Below, piece after piece: positions 45,671 through 56,049 of a stretch of DNA of 64,000 bases; position 1 is the stretch's first letter; each line of letters begins with the position of its first letter. Origin of the DNA: Tetrastigma voinierianum (taxonomy: Eukaryota > Streptophyta > Magnoliopsida > Vitales > Vitaceae); NCBI GenBank assembly GCA_016808115.1, contig JAEQBH010000136.1, positions 806,001 through 870,000 on the forward strand, written 5' to 3'. The position numbers were made by a program, and so were the translations under genes. The notes under the pieces are model-generated. The model was not told the origin of the DNA. It ran no database searches and saw only the letters and a program-made list of their open reading frames with translations.

Positions 45671-48600
45671 CTGGACCATATAATAGCAGAAAACCTTTCA
45701 TATATCAGTAATACGTGGTTGGCTTAGTTTTCCTGTGCCCAAAAAGATTGTATCTGGAAATGGAAAAGCAATATCTGCTGTAGAAAGGAAATAATGCCTG
45801 AAAATGTATGTCATTTGCTACTGTCAGAGCAGCAGAAGATAAAGTAGAATGCTCCCATGGGAAATCGACAAACTCGGGAGGACTCTGTATTCTTTTTCAT
45901 TCCACAAGACACCCAGCATTGCAGTATCCAATGAACGATTTTATAGCAAATTGTTTTAGAATATTTTGCTTGTGTCTTTTCTTGTTTTTTCCAAACTGTC
46001 TTACAAAGACAAGTATCTTGTAATCAATTGAAATTACTGCACTCAACAATTTCCAGGAATGTTGAACTTTATGGTCTACAATTGTCCAATGGGATCTCAA
46101 CAACTCTACATTTCTACGGAAATGTCTAGCACCTTTTTCCTGGGATAGAGCTGACACAAATCATGTCTATAGTAGATGCAAAGAGTCTTTCAGAATAAGC
46201 TAAGGATTCTTCTCTTGGAACAGATGCCAGATAGCAATGGGGTTTGAGTATTTCAATACTCAGATTCATGGCAAGATGAGGTTTATGGCTGGTGTTCAGT
46301 GCATTGTTCTTCAAGTCTATTTCCTATGTGATGTAACATATTTGCAAAGAACAAGGTATCTGACAAAATTTTCAAATTCATGCAAGTATCAAAATATAAG
46401 AAACTTATTCTGAATTCCATGCCACTTCTAAATTTGCATTCTAAGTCAGTTGTGACTCTTCCTTTTTGCATATTGAAATCTACCAGGCAATTTTATGATG
46501 TTAATATAATGAAATATGCAATTAGGTTAACCCAATGATAGAAGAAGAATTTACCTTTCCAGTTATCTTCTTGTACATGGAAATCACATCATCTACTGTG
46601 GATTCAAAGTGTGTTGTTGCATCATAACTCTGCAAGTGATTGAAAATCTCAATAGCTTCTGAATGGTGAATAATAAATTCTCAGACAAAAGAAGCTATTA
46701 TGGTGAATAATAAATTCTCGGAATGGTGAAAATCTCATGGCTCTACTGTCCCTAAGAAATCAATAATAATTTGTTGACAAGGGAATCATTGACAGGAAAA
46801 TAAGAAACCATGATGGAGAATTGCCTACATGGATTTCTAAGGCAACACAATTTTATCTCTGTATTTGGTGACCAAATTGTTGAAAATGTTAAATATTGAA
46901 GCATGATATTCATATTAAACCCAAATCCTATTAGCTTGATCTTTTAGGAGAGTTGGTCATTTAACATGGTATCAGAGCTTGGTTTGGCAGGGGGTCCTGG
47001 GTTCGAACCCTCTCATTGCAATTTAATCCCCATGTTTATTTGAAAGTCCATAATGGACTCTGACTCTCCACGTGTGTGGGAATGGGGTCGTGTGCACGTG
47101 AGGGAGGGTGTTGAAGCATGATATTCATATTAAACCCAAATCCTACAAGCTTGAGCTTTTAGGAGAGTTGGTCATTTAACATTAAATATTATGTAAAACA
47201 AAGTACTTCTAACCAAATGGTCACCGAAAAAGAAAATGAATCAGTGCCTTAAGCCAGTTCAAGGTTTCCTGGGAGCTTAGACACTATTTTTATGTGCTAA
47301 CTTCATTCCTGCTATCTACCCTATTTACAGTTGTATCCATCCAAAAAGAAGAAAATTAGTCAAGTTCAGTAATAAGATCTCACTACAATGCCTAGTAAAC
47401 AGACTTTTAATTATCTATTTTACTTGAATGGCAAACACATTAGTGGAAAATTTCAAGTCAAGATAGCAGAATTGTTTGTGTAGGTTTATCAATATTTGTT
47501 TTTTCTTCCTGAACAAATGATCTAATATTTTGCTGAAAGGTTACAACTCAAAGGAGAAAAAAAATGATATTATAAAGAAAATACAAACAATGTGGCACAT
47601 TTCCCTCAAGTTTTACTCTATCAGGTTGAAGTGATTTTTGAGTGCAACAATCAAAATTTCAACTATATAAAATGGATAAGTACAAGAAACACACAGCACT
47701 TTACTTACAGTAGATATGAAGCAGTTGTCATCTTCATGGTTGTTTTTGGGTTCAAATCTATCATAAGTTTCATAGAATATCTCGTCTACTGGTCCAATTA
47801 AATCTACACCAGGCTTCAATTCTACCTCAGGTTGATCCGTCTCTGCTTCAGTTGTGACAAAAGCAATGTATTTCCCTTTTGGAGCTACGTTGTGAGAATA
47901 GGAGCAACAAAACAGGTACCTGCAGTATTTATAGAATTAAGGAGAGCATATTTGGCCTCAGCTGGATTCTGGAACTTTAACTGATTAAAGAAACTGCTTT
48001 CCTGTTTTCCTGTTTTATTTTCTCATCCAGATTTATGCTCTGATAAGGTGTCATTATCATCTTTAACCAAAGGAGAAAGACAGTGAAGAGGATGCTAGTG
48101 TTAGTGAATTAAGAGCTGCTGTCTTTGTTGGTCTTCTGTTCTGTTTTGTGAAGGTCCTAATCTTTAGGAGCACTAGCTGTTATCTCTGCTTTTCAGGTCA
48201 ATTAGTTGCTGTTTTTCAGGCCAATTAGTTGCTGGCAACGTGTCTTAATGGGTTGCAGAACTAACGAATTCAGTTATGAGTCATTGTGTTTTTATTCTGC
48301 AATTTTTTTCGATCAAAGAGTAGATTCCTTTTTTAGTTCTATTTCTCTTTGTCCATCTCCTTCCATATAACAATAGTGGTATCAGAGCTTCCTTGATCTT
48401 AAGGGGCTATGAGAATAGGTTGTGATAGTGATTCAAAGGTAAGTCTGCATTCAAAGAAGCTCAGTTAACATGGAAGCAAGTTTGAGCAATCTCTCTACCC
48501 TGGCTCCACCAATGTTCGATGAGAACTATCAAGCTTGGGCAATGAAAATGTAATTCTACATGGAGGTTTGTGATTACTGGGAGGCAGTGGAAGATGACTA

Positions 48601-51600
48601 TGAAGTGGCTGCATTTCCTGACAATAATCAAATCAGTCATCACAAGGAGATGAAAACCAAAAAAGCCAAGGCCAAAGCCTGTCTGTATGCTGCTGTTTCA
48701 CCAACCATTTTTAGCAGAATCATGGCTTGTGACTCCGCTAAGAAAATCAGGGATTTCCTCAAAACAGGGTATCAAGGAGATGAAAAGATTAAGAGCATGA
48801 AGGGATTCAATTTGGTCAGGGAGTTTGAGGGATTGCAAATGAAGGAATTTGAGACAATCAAAGAGTACTCAACTAAGTTGGTTGACATTGCAAACAAGGC
48901 AAGAATGCTTGGCACTAACCTCTCTAACAATAGGTTGGTGCAAAAAATCCTTGTTTCTTTGCCTGAGAGGTATGAGGCAACCATTGCTTCATTGGAAACA
49001 CCAGGAACTTGTCTCAAATCAAGCTGGTAGAATTGGTTAGTGCTTTGCAAGAACCTAAACAAAGGAGGTCGATGAGGCTGAAAGGAAGTGTCGAAGAGGC
49101 TCTAAGGGCCAAAGCACAACAAAACTCTAAAGGAAAAGAGAAGAAATGGAAAGGGAAGAAGAGAAGTGATAGTAACTCTGAAGTTGTTGCAGGAGAAGGT
49201 AGTGCATGCAACAAAGGAGGAAGAAATTCTCCATGTAAGCACTGTGGCAAACAAAATCATCCCCGTTTTAGATGTTGGAGAAGGCCAGATGTTAAGTGAC
49301 ATTGAGAAGTTCTGCAAGGAGAAGGGAGATCAGTAGCAAGGTGAAGCACATGCTGCAGTCCAGCAAGAGGTAGATCAATTGTTTGTTGCCTCTTGTTTCA
49401 TTTCTAGTACTCCATGTGACAGTTGTCTTATTGACAGTGGTTGTACAAACCATATGACAAGTGATGAGAAATTGTTTAGAAACCTTGATAAGTCAATAAA
49501 ATCAAGGGTAAGAATTGGAAATGGAGAATACTTAGTAATAGAGGGTCGAGGGACTGTAGCTATAAAGAGTCGTGCAGGGATTAAGCTGGTTTTTTATGTA
49601 ATGTATGTTCCTGAGATTGATCAGAACCTACTAACTGTGGGGCAGTTAGTAGAGAATGGATTTAAGGTAACATTTGAAAAGGGAAACTATTTGATCTTTG
49701 ATTTTGGAGGCCAGGAGCTGTTCAAGATAAAGATGCAGCAACAGAGCTTTTCTCTGAATCCTCTCGAAAAGGAGCAAGTGGCATTCAAATGTCAAGTCAA
49801 TGATTCAGAGATATGGCACAAAATACTGGGACATTTTCACCACAAAGGCATGCAGTTTATGCAAAGAAATGAGATGGCAAGAGGGTTACCAAACCTAGAG
49901 GAGCAACTCTCAAGCAGCAAGGCTTGTTTGATGGGCAAGCAAGACAGATTTCCCTTCAAGGAGTCAACTTGGAGAGCTACAGAGAGGATGCAGTTGATCC
50001 ATACAGAGACCTCTGTGGTCCACAAGCAACTCCTCCATTGAATGGCAACAGTTATTTCATTGTCTTCATTAATGACTATACTAGAATGTGTTGGTTTTCC
50101 TTCATGAAGCAAAAGCTAGAAGTTAATGAAGTGTTTCTGAAATTTAAAAGGTGGATAAAGAATCAAAGTAGCTACAAGATCCAGGTCATTAGATATGTTA
50201 ATGGTACATAATACACTTCATAGAGGTTTAACTCCTTCTGTGAGGAAGCTGGAATTGAACATCAATTCACAGTTCCGTACTCTCCACAACAAAATAGAGT
50301 TAGTGAGAGGAAAAACAAAATCATTATGGAGATTACCAGGTGTCTATTGCATGAGAAGAATCTGCCAAAGGAACTTTGGGCAGAAACAACAAATACAACA
50401 GTCTTTCTACGGAACAGACTACCTACAAGGGCATTGGAGAAGAAGACACCCTTTGAAGCATGGTCAGGTATCAAGCCAACTCTAAAAAAGTTAAAGATGT
50501 GTAGCTATCTATGATTCTCTTATATTCCACAGGTCAAGAGAAACAAACTGGAGAAGAAGTCTGAGCCAGGAGTGTTTGTTGGCTACAGTCTTGTGTCAAA
50601 GGCCTACGGAATATATCATCCAAAATATGGAAAGGTAATTACTAGTAGGGATGTTAAATTCCTGGAAGCTGAATAGTGGAATTGAGCTAATGACACTAGG
50701 AATAAACCAAAGATGGTGTCCCTGGAATTAGAAGAGCTAGTGGATGACACTCCAATCAGAGACGCCAGATATTTGGTCGATATATACCAAAGGTGCAATG
50801 TGGCTGTTTTAGAGCCAACAAGTTTTGAAGCAGCCAAAGATGATCATAGATGGATGAGTGCAATGAAAAAGGAGCTGGTTCTGATTGAGAAAAATCAGAC
50901 CTGGGAGTTGGCGGAGAAGCCTAAAGATAGGAAGATTGTTGGATTGAAGTGGCTCTTCAAGACAAAACTAAATCCGAATGGCTCATTGAACAAACATAAG
51001 GCTAGGTTAGTAGTAAAAGGTTATGCACAGGTTTGGGGAGTAGACTTCTCTAAAACATTTGTACTTTTAGCAAGTTCAGATAGTATCAGACTAGTTATTG
51101 CTTGAGCTACTCAAAAGGGTAGGAAAGTGTTCCATTTAGATGTCAAATTTGCATTTTTGAATGGACTGTTGCAGGAAGAGATTTATGTTGATCAACCAGA
51201 AGGATTCTTCATACCAGGTTAGGAGGAGAAGGTTTATGTGTTGAAGAAGTTGTTGTATGGCTTGAAGCAAGCTCCTAGAGCATGGTACAGCAAGATGGAT
51301 GGGCATTTGCCGAGCCTAGGCTTCAAGAAAAGCCTTAGTGAGTCCACTTTGTATGTTAAAAGTTGGATTCTGACTTGGTTATTGTATCTCTCTATGTGGA
51401 TGACTTGCTGGTAACAAAAGGAAATGAGGTTCAAATCACTTTGTTCAAGCAGAATATGATGAAGATGTTCAAAATGACTGATTTAGGTGAAATATCCTAC
51501 TTTCTTGGCATGGAGATCAAACAAGCTCAAAATGAGATCTTCATATGTCAAAGGAAGTACTTGAAGGAGATCTTGAAGAGATTTGGTATGGAGGAGTGCA

Positions 51601-54600
51601 AGAGTGTGAGAACTCCAATGGGTAATGTTAAACAACCAACTTTCCTAAAAGCTCGAGCTTGTAGGATTTGAATATCATGCTTCTCAACACCTTCCCTCAC
51701 GTGTGGCCCCATACCCACTCGTGGAGAGTCAAACAAACCAAATAGTCCTTCATGGACTTTCAAATAAACAAATGGGGATTAAATTGCAAGGAGAGGGTTC
51801 TAACCTAGGGCCTCCTACCAAACCAAGCTCTAATACCATGTTCAAATGACCAACTCTCCTAAAACCTCAAGCTTGTAGGATTTGGGTTGAATATGAATAT
51901 CATACCTTTTAACACCTTCCCTCACGTGCAACCCCATACTCGCATGTGGAGAGTCAAACAAATCAAACAAAGTCCTCCATGGACTTTCAAATCAACAAAT
52001 GAGGAATAAATTGCAAAGAGGTCTCGAACCTAAGATCTCCTACCAAACCAGGCTCTGATACCATGTTAAACAACCAACTTTCCTAAAAGCTCGAGCTTGT
52101 AGGATTTGGGTTTAATATGAATATCATGCTTCTCAAAAGCATGATGGAGTTGACCTTGCAGATGATGGCCTTTACAAGAGCCTAATTGGTTGCCTAATTT
52201 ACCTCACATCAACATGATCAGACATCATGTTTCCTATAAGTATCCTCTCCAGATTTCTAAACTGTGCAAGTGAGTTGCATATGGTTGTTACGAAGACGGT
52301 GATGAGATATTAGAAGGGTACTTTCTCATATGGGATTAAATTCTGCAAAGTTCAGAAATTTACCTTGCAGAACTAAGGAATTCAGTTATGAGTCATTGTG
52401 TTTTTATTCTGCATTTTTTTCGATCAAAGAGTAGATTCCTTTTTCAATTCTGTTTCTCTTTGTCCATCTCCTTCCATATAACAACAGCTAGCATTTACGG
52501 CCTCTGCGTCAACTGTCAGGTTGGAGCATTTCATGAGTTTTGAAATTAATATCTTTCATAAAAATAACATGAAACATTGAGAATACACCATGGTTCCTTT
52601 CTAGTTTTTTGTTACTATGGAAGAATAATTAACCTGAAGACTTTCGATATTCAATTGATGATTTAATTTATAAATAAACTTTTTTTGTTCACAGGATTAG
52701 ATATCTTACTTCCAGGGAACAGATGAAAAGATGTTCAATCATACTCATTAAAAATATGTACATGCCAAAGCTACCTCCAGATATAGATATTATACATGTA
52801 CTGTGATTTCAACATTTGTATCTCATTGGTTAGAGCAAATTAAAAAGTTCACCAAGAACATTTAGCATACTTACATATCTGACTTACGACCAAGTTGCTT
52901 TTGTGGTAAAATAACCTGGACTGAGTGAGAGTCATTTGTTTCTGGAATGAGGTGGCTCATTATACATATAGCACGTGCAACTTTTCCCACTTTTTGAACC
53001 TATTCCATTTAACAATGAATCACATTTGTCACTTTTAGGAGCCCTAATTTGGTTTGAGGATGCGCAATATCACAGTTATAGAACATCAACCAGTTAAGCA
53101 ACTTGGTGGAGCTCATACCATCCCGAAAGGTGTTTGAGGTTACCTTATCAGGTAAATATGATGGATCACAAACAACCTTCTTGCATTTAGCAGTTTCCCC
53201 TTCAGAGGTCACACCAAAAGCTTTTCCATTTTCATCGAACTCCACCTGTTCATCCACAGCATGAGGCATTAATTGAAGGTTCCATACAAGCCATTAAAAG
53301 ACATCCCCAGTAGCAAAAACAACAGATTATTACCTTTGTAATTGCTCAATCGATGAGACAGTCCAAGGTAGCAATAGGCACAAAAAGGCGAGCAAAAAAA
53401 TTTATTTAATTTTGATTTGTTAAGAAACCAATGAGGGTTCTGCAATAAAATAAACAATAATGCTAGTAAATTTCTTAGGTGTTCAATCCCTACCCCATTG
53501 ATCTCCATGAAGATTACAAACCTTTGATGGCTGGTTCTGAATAAATGTTTCCTAAGAAAAGCTAGGATGAGTCCTTTCTTTGAGTGGGAGAAAGTTTAAG
53601 ATGGGCAAAAAATGTAGGGATACTGTTGTTGACTCAAACATATTGGCTCTCAAACAATGAGAAATGCACCAATGAATCACTCAAAAAAATAAAAAAAAGA
53701 GGAAGAAGAAAATTCTTCAATCTAAAACCCCATAATATTGGTTGTGGTCAAAAGCATGCATGAAGAGGCAAAAAAAAAAAAACCTTTCCGATTTTCACAA
53801 TAGAACTACCTATTTTAGTGCCTACTAGATACAGGAAACACATGGAAGGATAAGTTCCTTATGATAAAAGAGGTGTTTTTCTGACAAAAATGAAGGCTCT
53901 ATTAGGAAAGTGTTTTTGAAAGTAGCTTTGAAAAACGGTTTTTGAGAACAATCTTTGGAAATAGTTCTATAATGTTTTTCAGAACTAAAGTCTTTTTGGG
54001 AACCTAAAATGTTCTTAACAAGTTCTTTTGTATTTTAGATATGTTTTAGAAATAACTTTTAGATATACTGCTTTGTTTTTAATCATTCTCCATAAATGTA
54101 TCATTATTTTCTAAAATAGAGCTTAAACAAAAAGTAAAAACAATTGAAAACAACTAAAATATGTTCTTTGAAAATATTTATTTTTATTTTTAAGAACAAA
54201 AAACTATTTTCTATTTTTCTGATTGTCACATGAGTTTTCCCATCCTTTTGTTCTGGGAAACAAAAAATATTTTTTTTTAAAAAGTTATCCAAAAGGTCCA
54301 AAGAAGCTAGATCACTAGGTTTAGTATCCCAGAAAACATTTCCTTGGACAGCATACTGCCTAATGTTGATGCACTGACACTTGCTAGATAACAAAGCAAC
54401 AATTTGAGCTTGTTGATACAATGGCTAACCAAAGCCATAATCCCTGTATCCCTGTATGCCTAGGACTCAATATTGTCCAACCAAACACATTTGGAGGCAT
54501 CCCAAGAACCACAATCAGCAATCATCATGTTCCTCCTACCAAATCCATCTTAATAAGCTGAATCTACTATAATTTCAAGAAACGATTACAAATCCCTCTA

Positions 54601-55234
54601 GTGAGAAAGAATATTGGTTGACTGAACATCTTATCACAAACAAATATGATTAAGTGCGATCCTTCGCAATGCAAAACTATAGGATGCCCAACCTAACAAT
54701 CACATTGGCTGCTTTGTATTTCTCAATTTTAAGTTAAAACCAACCTCCCAAAACCCTAAGAAAGGATTGTGTGCATCAACAGATGTCGCATTATACTCAC
54801 TAGATGAAAGGGCATGAGCCTAATTTATAAGTCCCTTTAAATGTCTGAAGACACAACTGATGACTCAACCCTACAGGATGAATTTGCTAAGGCTGAGTCT
54901 CAAGATATTTTTCTTCAGCTTGCTTGAGTGTAAGCCCCAAAAGGTTTTATGGTAGTATTTATATAACTGGGTAAGACTTTCATGACAACAAAATAATGTG
55001 ATAAATTTACCTTACATTCAGGCTTGTTGAGCATGTAAGTGCCACCGTAAACTGCACTTAAACGTGCAAATGCCTGCCAATAACAACAAAAACCATGTGT
55101 AGCAACTCAATATGGCTTGCTACATATACACAAAATTACAGGTGAAAACAAACCTGAGGCAATTCCCCCAATCCATACATTGGATAGATATAAGGAGATC
55201 CTCCTTGAAAGCGCGCCAAAGACTCCGCATAGAG
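45617..55234 (-). CDS. GDI: Rab GDP-dissociation inhibitor (C-terminal half; seven exons in window)
   Basis: Seven exons (55234-55154, 55073-55011, 53245-53144, 52999-52875, 47919-47709, 46629-46555, 45670-45617) join in phase to 236 codons plus TGA. Plant Rab GDIs are about 445 residues, so this is the last 53%. The family binds prenylated GDP-bound Rab GTPases and shuttles them between membranes and cytosol. Seen here: the conserved YGLGELPQAFARLSAVYGGT core, SGETAKCKKVVCDPSYL-type and SVQVILPQKQLGRKSDM stretches, and the acidic VDLSAASAATEE C-terminus. All splice sites are GT/AG and no stop occurs, so purifying selection acted until recently. The first about 210 codons are not found up to 64000, where the upstream DNA is retroelement. 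Either the 5' exons lie beyond the window, or this is a 5'-truncated pseudogene. Confidence 0.92.
46555..46629 (-). CDS. GDI: GDI exon f (25 codons)
   Basis: SYDATTHFESTVDDVISMYK then KITGK. Acceptor CTTGCAG, donor AAG|GTAAAT. The intron before it (1079 bp) contains TRIM-1 at 46894-47181. Confidence 0.93.
46894..47181 (+). mobile_element. TRIM-1: 288-bp SMART-like mini LTR element in a GDI intron
   Basis: 73-bp LTRs (46894-46966 and 47109-47181) flank 142 bp. The tRNA-Met primer site TGGTATCAGAGC follows the 5' LTR at 46967-46978. A purine tract (GTGAGGGAGGG, about 47098-47108) precedes the 3' LTR. Target duplication is TTAAA on both sides (46889-46893 and 47182-47186). The LTRs differ at a few positions; the 5' one starts TA instead of TG. 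No coding capacity, so it depends on enzymes of another element. It lies in the intron between GDI exons e and f, opposite to the gene. Confidence 0.92.
47000..47010 (+). promoter_or_regulatory. B-box-like motif in TRIM-1
   Basis: GGTTCGAACCC matches the RNA polymerase III B-box consensus (GGTTCGANNCC), 22 bases after the primer site. No good A box is seen. In TRIM-2 the same place is altered (GGTTCTAAC and TCTCGAACC on the reverse strand). Confidence 0.45.
47709..47919 (-). CDS. GDI: GDI exon e (70 codons)
   Basis: YLFCCSYSHNVAPKGKYIAF, VTTEAETDQPEVELKPGVDL and IGPVDEIFYETYDRFEPKNN, ending DDNCFIST. Acceptor TACTGCAG, donor ACT|GTAAGT. The acceptor lies about 180 bp from the Copia-2 LTR start (48099). 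Confidence 0.93.
48099..48375 (+). repeat. Copia-2 5' LTR (277 bp)
   Basis: TGTTAGTGAATTAAG ... CCATATAACAATA, with the terminal CA mutated to TA; the 3' LTR has ACAACA. A primer site TGGTATCAGAGC follows at 48377-48388. Confidence 0.85.
48377..48388 (+). other. Copia-2 primer-binding site
   Basis: TGGTATCAGAGC, perfect for initiator Met tRNA, one base after the LTR. Confidence 0.9.
48470..49360 (+). pseudogene. Copia-2 gag
   Basis: ATG at 48470 (MEASLSNLSTLAPPMFDENY, then QAWAMKM and a stop). The main body, 48560-49030, is the copia gag core with MKGFNLVREFEGLQMKEFET and LVQKILVSLPERYEATIASL. After a shift at about 49020 a Lys/Arg-rich linker leads to the zinc knuckle CKHCGKQNHPRFRC (49237-49278). 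Only a few lesions, so it was mobile relatively recently compared with the gypsy copies. Confidence 0.9.
49379..50515 (+). pseudogene. Copia-2 protease and integrase
   Basis: 49379-50041: protease active site CLIDSGCTNHM, core VIEGRGTVAI, then the integrase zinc domain IWHKILGHFHHKGM ... SSKACLMGKQ, where the first Cys of the CxxC pair has become Ser. The catalytic core reads on in another frame from about 49990: DLCGPQATPPLNGNSYFIVF and INDYTRMCWF. The second Asp is lost (RYVNGT) with a stop at 50209. QNRVSERKNKIIMEITRCLL keeps the Glu. Confidence 0.88.
50515..52362 (+). pseudogene. Copia-2 reverse transcriptase, split by TRIM-2, RNase H deleted
   Basis: GVFVGYSLVSKAYGIYHP (50575) closes integrase. 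RT: QTWELAEKPKDRKIVGLKWL (50898-50956), KHKARLVVKGYAQVWGVDFS, and the KVFHLDVKFAFLNGLLQEEI region, then VLKKLLYGLKQAPRAWYSKM (51238-51297). The active site is YVDD at 51393-51404. SYFLGMEIKQ and CKSVRTPMGN follow up to TRIM-2. After TRIM-2, DGVDLADDGLYKSLIGCLIY resumes (52143-52200), and the frame ends at 52362 in the truncated LTR. Confidence 0.88.
51626..52138 (-). mobile_element. TRIM-2: tandem TRIM with three LTRs inside Copia-2 RT
   Basis: Same family as TRIM-1, opposite orientation. LTRs at 51626-51689, 51839-51914 and 52064-52138 are separated by two internal regions of about 149 bp. Each internal region ends in the reverse complement of TGGTATCAGAGC next to an LTR (TAATACCATG near 51831 decayed; GCTCTGATACCATG at 52053-52066 intact). 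So the order is LTR-int-LTR-int-LTR. No target duplication is visible (GGTAA before, GCATG after). Confidence 0.88.
52363..52486 (+). repeat. Copia-2 3' LTR, truncated (124 bp)
   Basis: Matches 48254-48375 (TTGCAGAACTAA, GGAATTCAGTTATGAGTCAT ...) with few differences, but the first about 155 bases of the LTR are absent. The junction with RT is clean. Confidence 0.85.
52875..52999 (-). CDS. GDI: GDI exon d (41 codons plus 2 bases)
   Basis: VQKVGKVARAICIMSHLIPE then TNDSHSVQVILPQKQLGRKS and DM split by the intron. Donor GATAT|GTAAGT; the Met codon is completed by the G that opens exon e. The following intron (4955 bp) carries Copia-2 antisense to the gene. Confidence 0.93.
53144..53245 (-). 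CDS. GDI: GDI exon c (34 codons)
   Basis: VEFDENGKAFGVTSEGETAK then CKKVVCDPSYLPDK. Donor AAG|GTAACC. The open frame continues through the donor by chance, so the longer ORF to 53009 is not the exon. Intron to exon b is 1765 bp. Confidence 0.93.
53246..55010. other. GDI intron; possible MITE at 53880-54290
   Basis: AT-rich intron. 53880-54290 has repeated TTTGAAAAACGGTTTTTGAG- and AGAACAAAAAACTATTTTC-like stretches facing each other, as in many plant MITEs. No clean terminal repeat or duplication could be placed. Elsewhere nothing is recognisable. Confidence 0.3.
55011..55073 (-). CDS. GDI: GDI exon b (21 codons)
   Basis: AFARLSAVYGGTYMLNKPEC and K. Intron of 80 bp to exon a. Acceptor TTGGCAG, donor AAG|GTAAAT. 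Phase 0. Confidence 0.93.
55154..55234 (-). CDS. GDI: GDI exon a (27 codons)
   Basis: LYAESLARFQGGSPYIYPMY then GLGELPQ. Acceptor TTTTACAAAG and donor CAG|GTTTGT. Phase 0 at both ends. In known plant GDIs the residue before this exon is a Lys of the VMRMK segment. No upstream exon encoding it is visible. Confidence 0.93.
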
Positions 55235-56049
55235 CTTTGTAAAATATATGTGAAAAACAATTAGTGAACTAAAAAATTCACTTGAGAAAAATTAACTCAA
55301 TAGAAAGGAACAACAAAATCTCATGAACTAAGAATCAAAAAGCTAGTGCAAGTTTTAAAAGAATCCTTTTAAAGGAAGAAATAGAGTTGTTTGATTTCAC
55401 AAAGCCTTAGTATTAGAAATTCTGGCTCTTTCAGAACACCTGTGTATTGCTGAAAATAATGTAATTATTATCTTTAATTTTAATCAATGAGAAACACCTC
55501 AATGCAATAGGCGAACGTATAACAAATTCAGTGAAGCATAATTTTTCAGATAGCATTAATGTAAGGTTCTTCAATGTAGGAGATTAGACCTGTGGAATGG
55601 TGAGGTGTCAAAGTTTGAGAGAAGAGTGATGCAGAATGAAAGGAGAGGGAAGTCGGAGAGAGTGGCAGTGGTCTCCTAGAAAAAAAGAATAAAAAACAAT
55701 GAGAGCATAATGTATTAGTGAGATCTTAGGAGAGGGATTTTTTATTTTCCAGTGCTCTAAATAGGTAATTCTCACATTAATGACATCATGGTGACATGGG
55801 AACCCTTGGAGATTACATGTGTCATAAGGACACAGAGGTGCCCTTTGATCTTATGCTGGCTGAAGCAAGCTCTATGCATGTCAATCTAGCCTTGACGAGC
55901 CTCGTAACTATAGCCACTGAATGAAGACCTAGAAATGAGTCCTAACGTGCCCAATGGTGGAAGGATTGCTCCAGGCTGCACCAAGTCCAGTTCAAATTCC
56001 TAGAGCCCTGCTTCTGATCTTAGAGACATATTAGTCTTAGAAACATATT
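55235..56049. other. No recognisable content
   Basis: Read on both strands for the missing GDI exons (the VMRMK, LHCNDN and KFMMANGK regions of the family). None found. A GA-rich stretch lies at 55600-55680. Confidence 0.5.

Larger units (their letters stand above)
48099..52486 (+). mobile_element. Copia-2: Ty1/copia element in a GDI intron, internally deleted
   Basis: 5' LTR 48099-48375, primer site, gag, protease, integrase, RT, then a truncated 3' LTR (about 52363-52486). GCTAG lies at 48094-48098 and at 52487-52491, the target duplication. Between RT and the 3' LTR, RNase H and the first about 155 bp of the LTR are missing. TRIM-2 is inserted in RT. It is antisense to GDI and does not disturb exons d or e. 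Confidence 0.9.

Noticed and set aside
46661..46725. Small direct repeat GGTGAATAATAAATTCTC
   Set aside because: A two-copy local duplication in an AT-rich GDI intron, not linked to any element.
46967..47010. Possible tRNA gene (TGGTATCAGAGC plus B box)
   Set aside because: No cloverleaf can be drawn and no A box is seen. The first motif is the complement of a tRNA 3' end, as expected of a primer site.
46894..47181. SINE
   Set aside because: Paired LTRs, TG/CA ends, primer site, purine tract and a 5-bp duplication make it an LTR element. There is no poly-A or simple-repeat tail.
53009..53143. Extension of the GDI exon c frame past 53144
   Set aside because: A canonical donor AAG|GTAACC lies at 53144, and the next exon continues the protein in phase. 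The extension has no family similarity.
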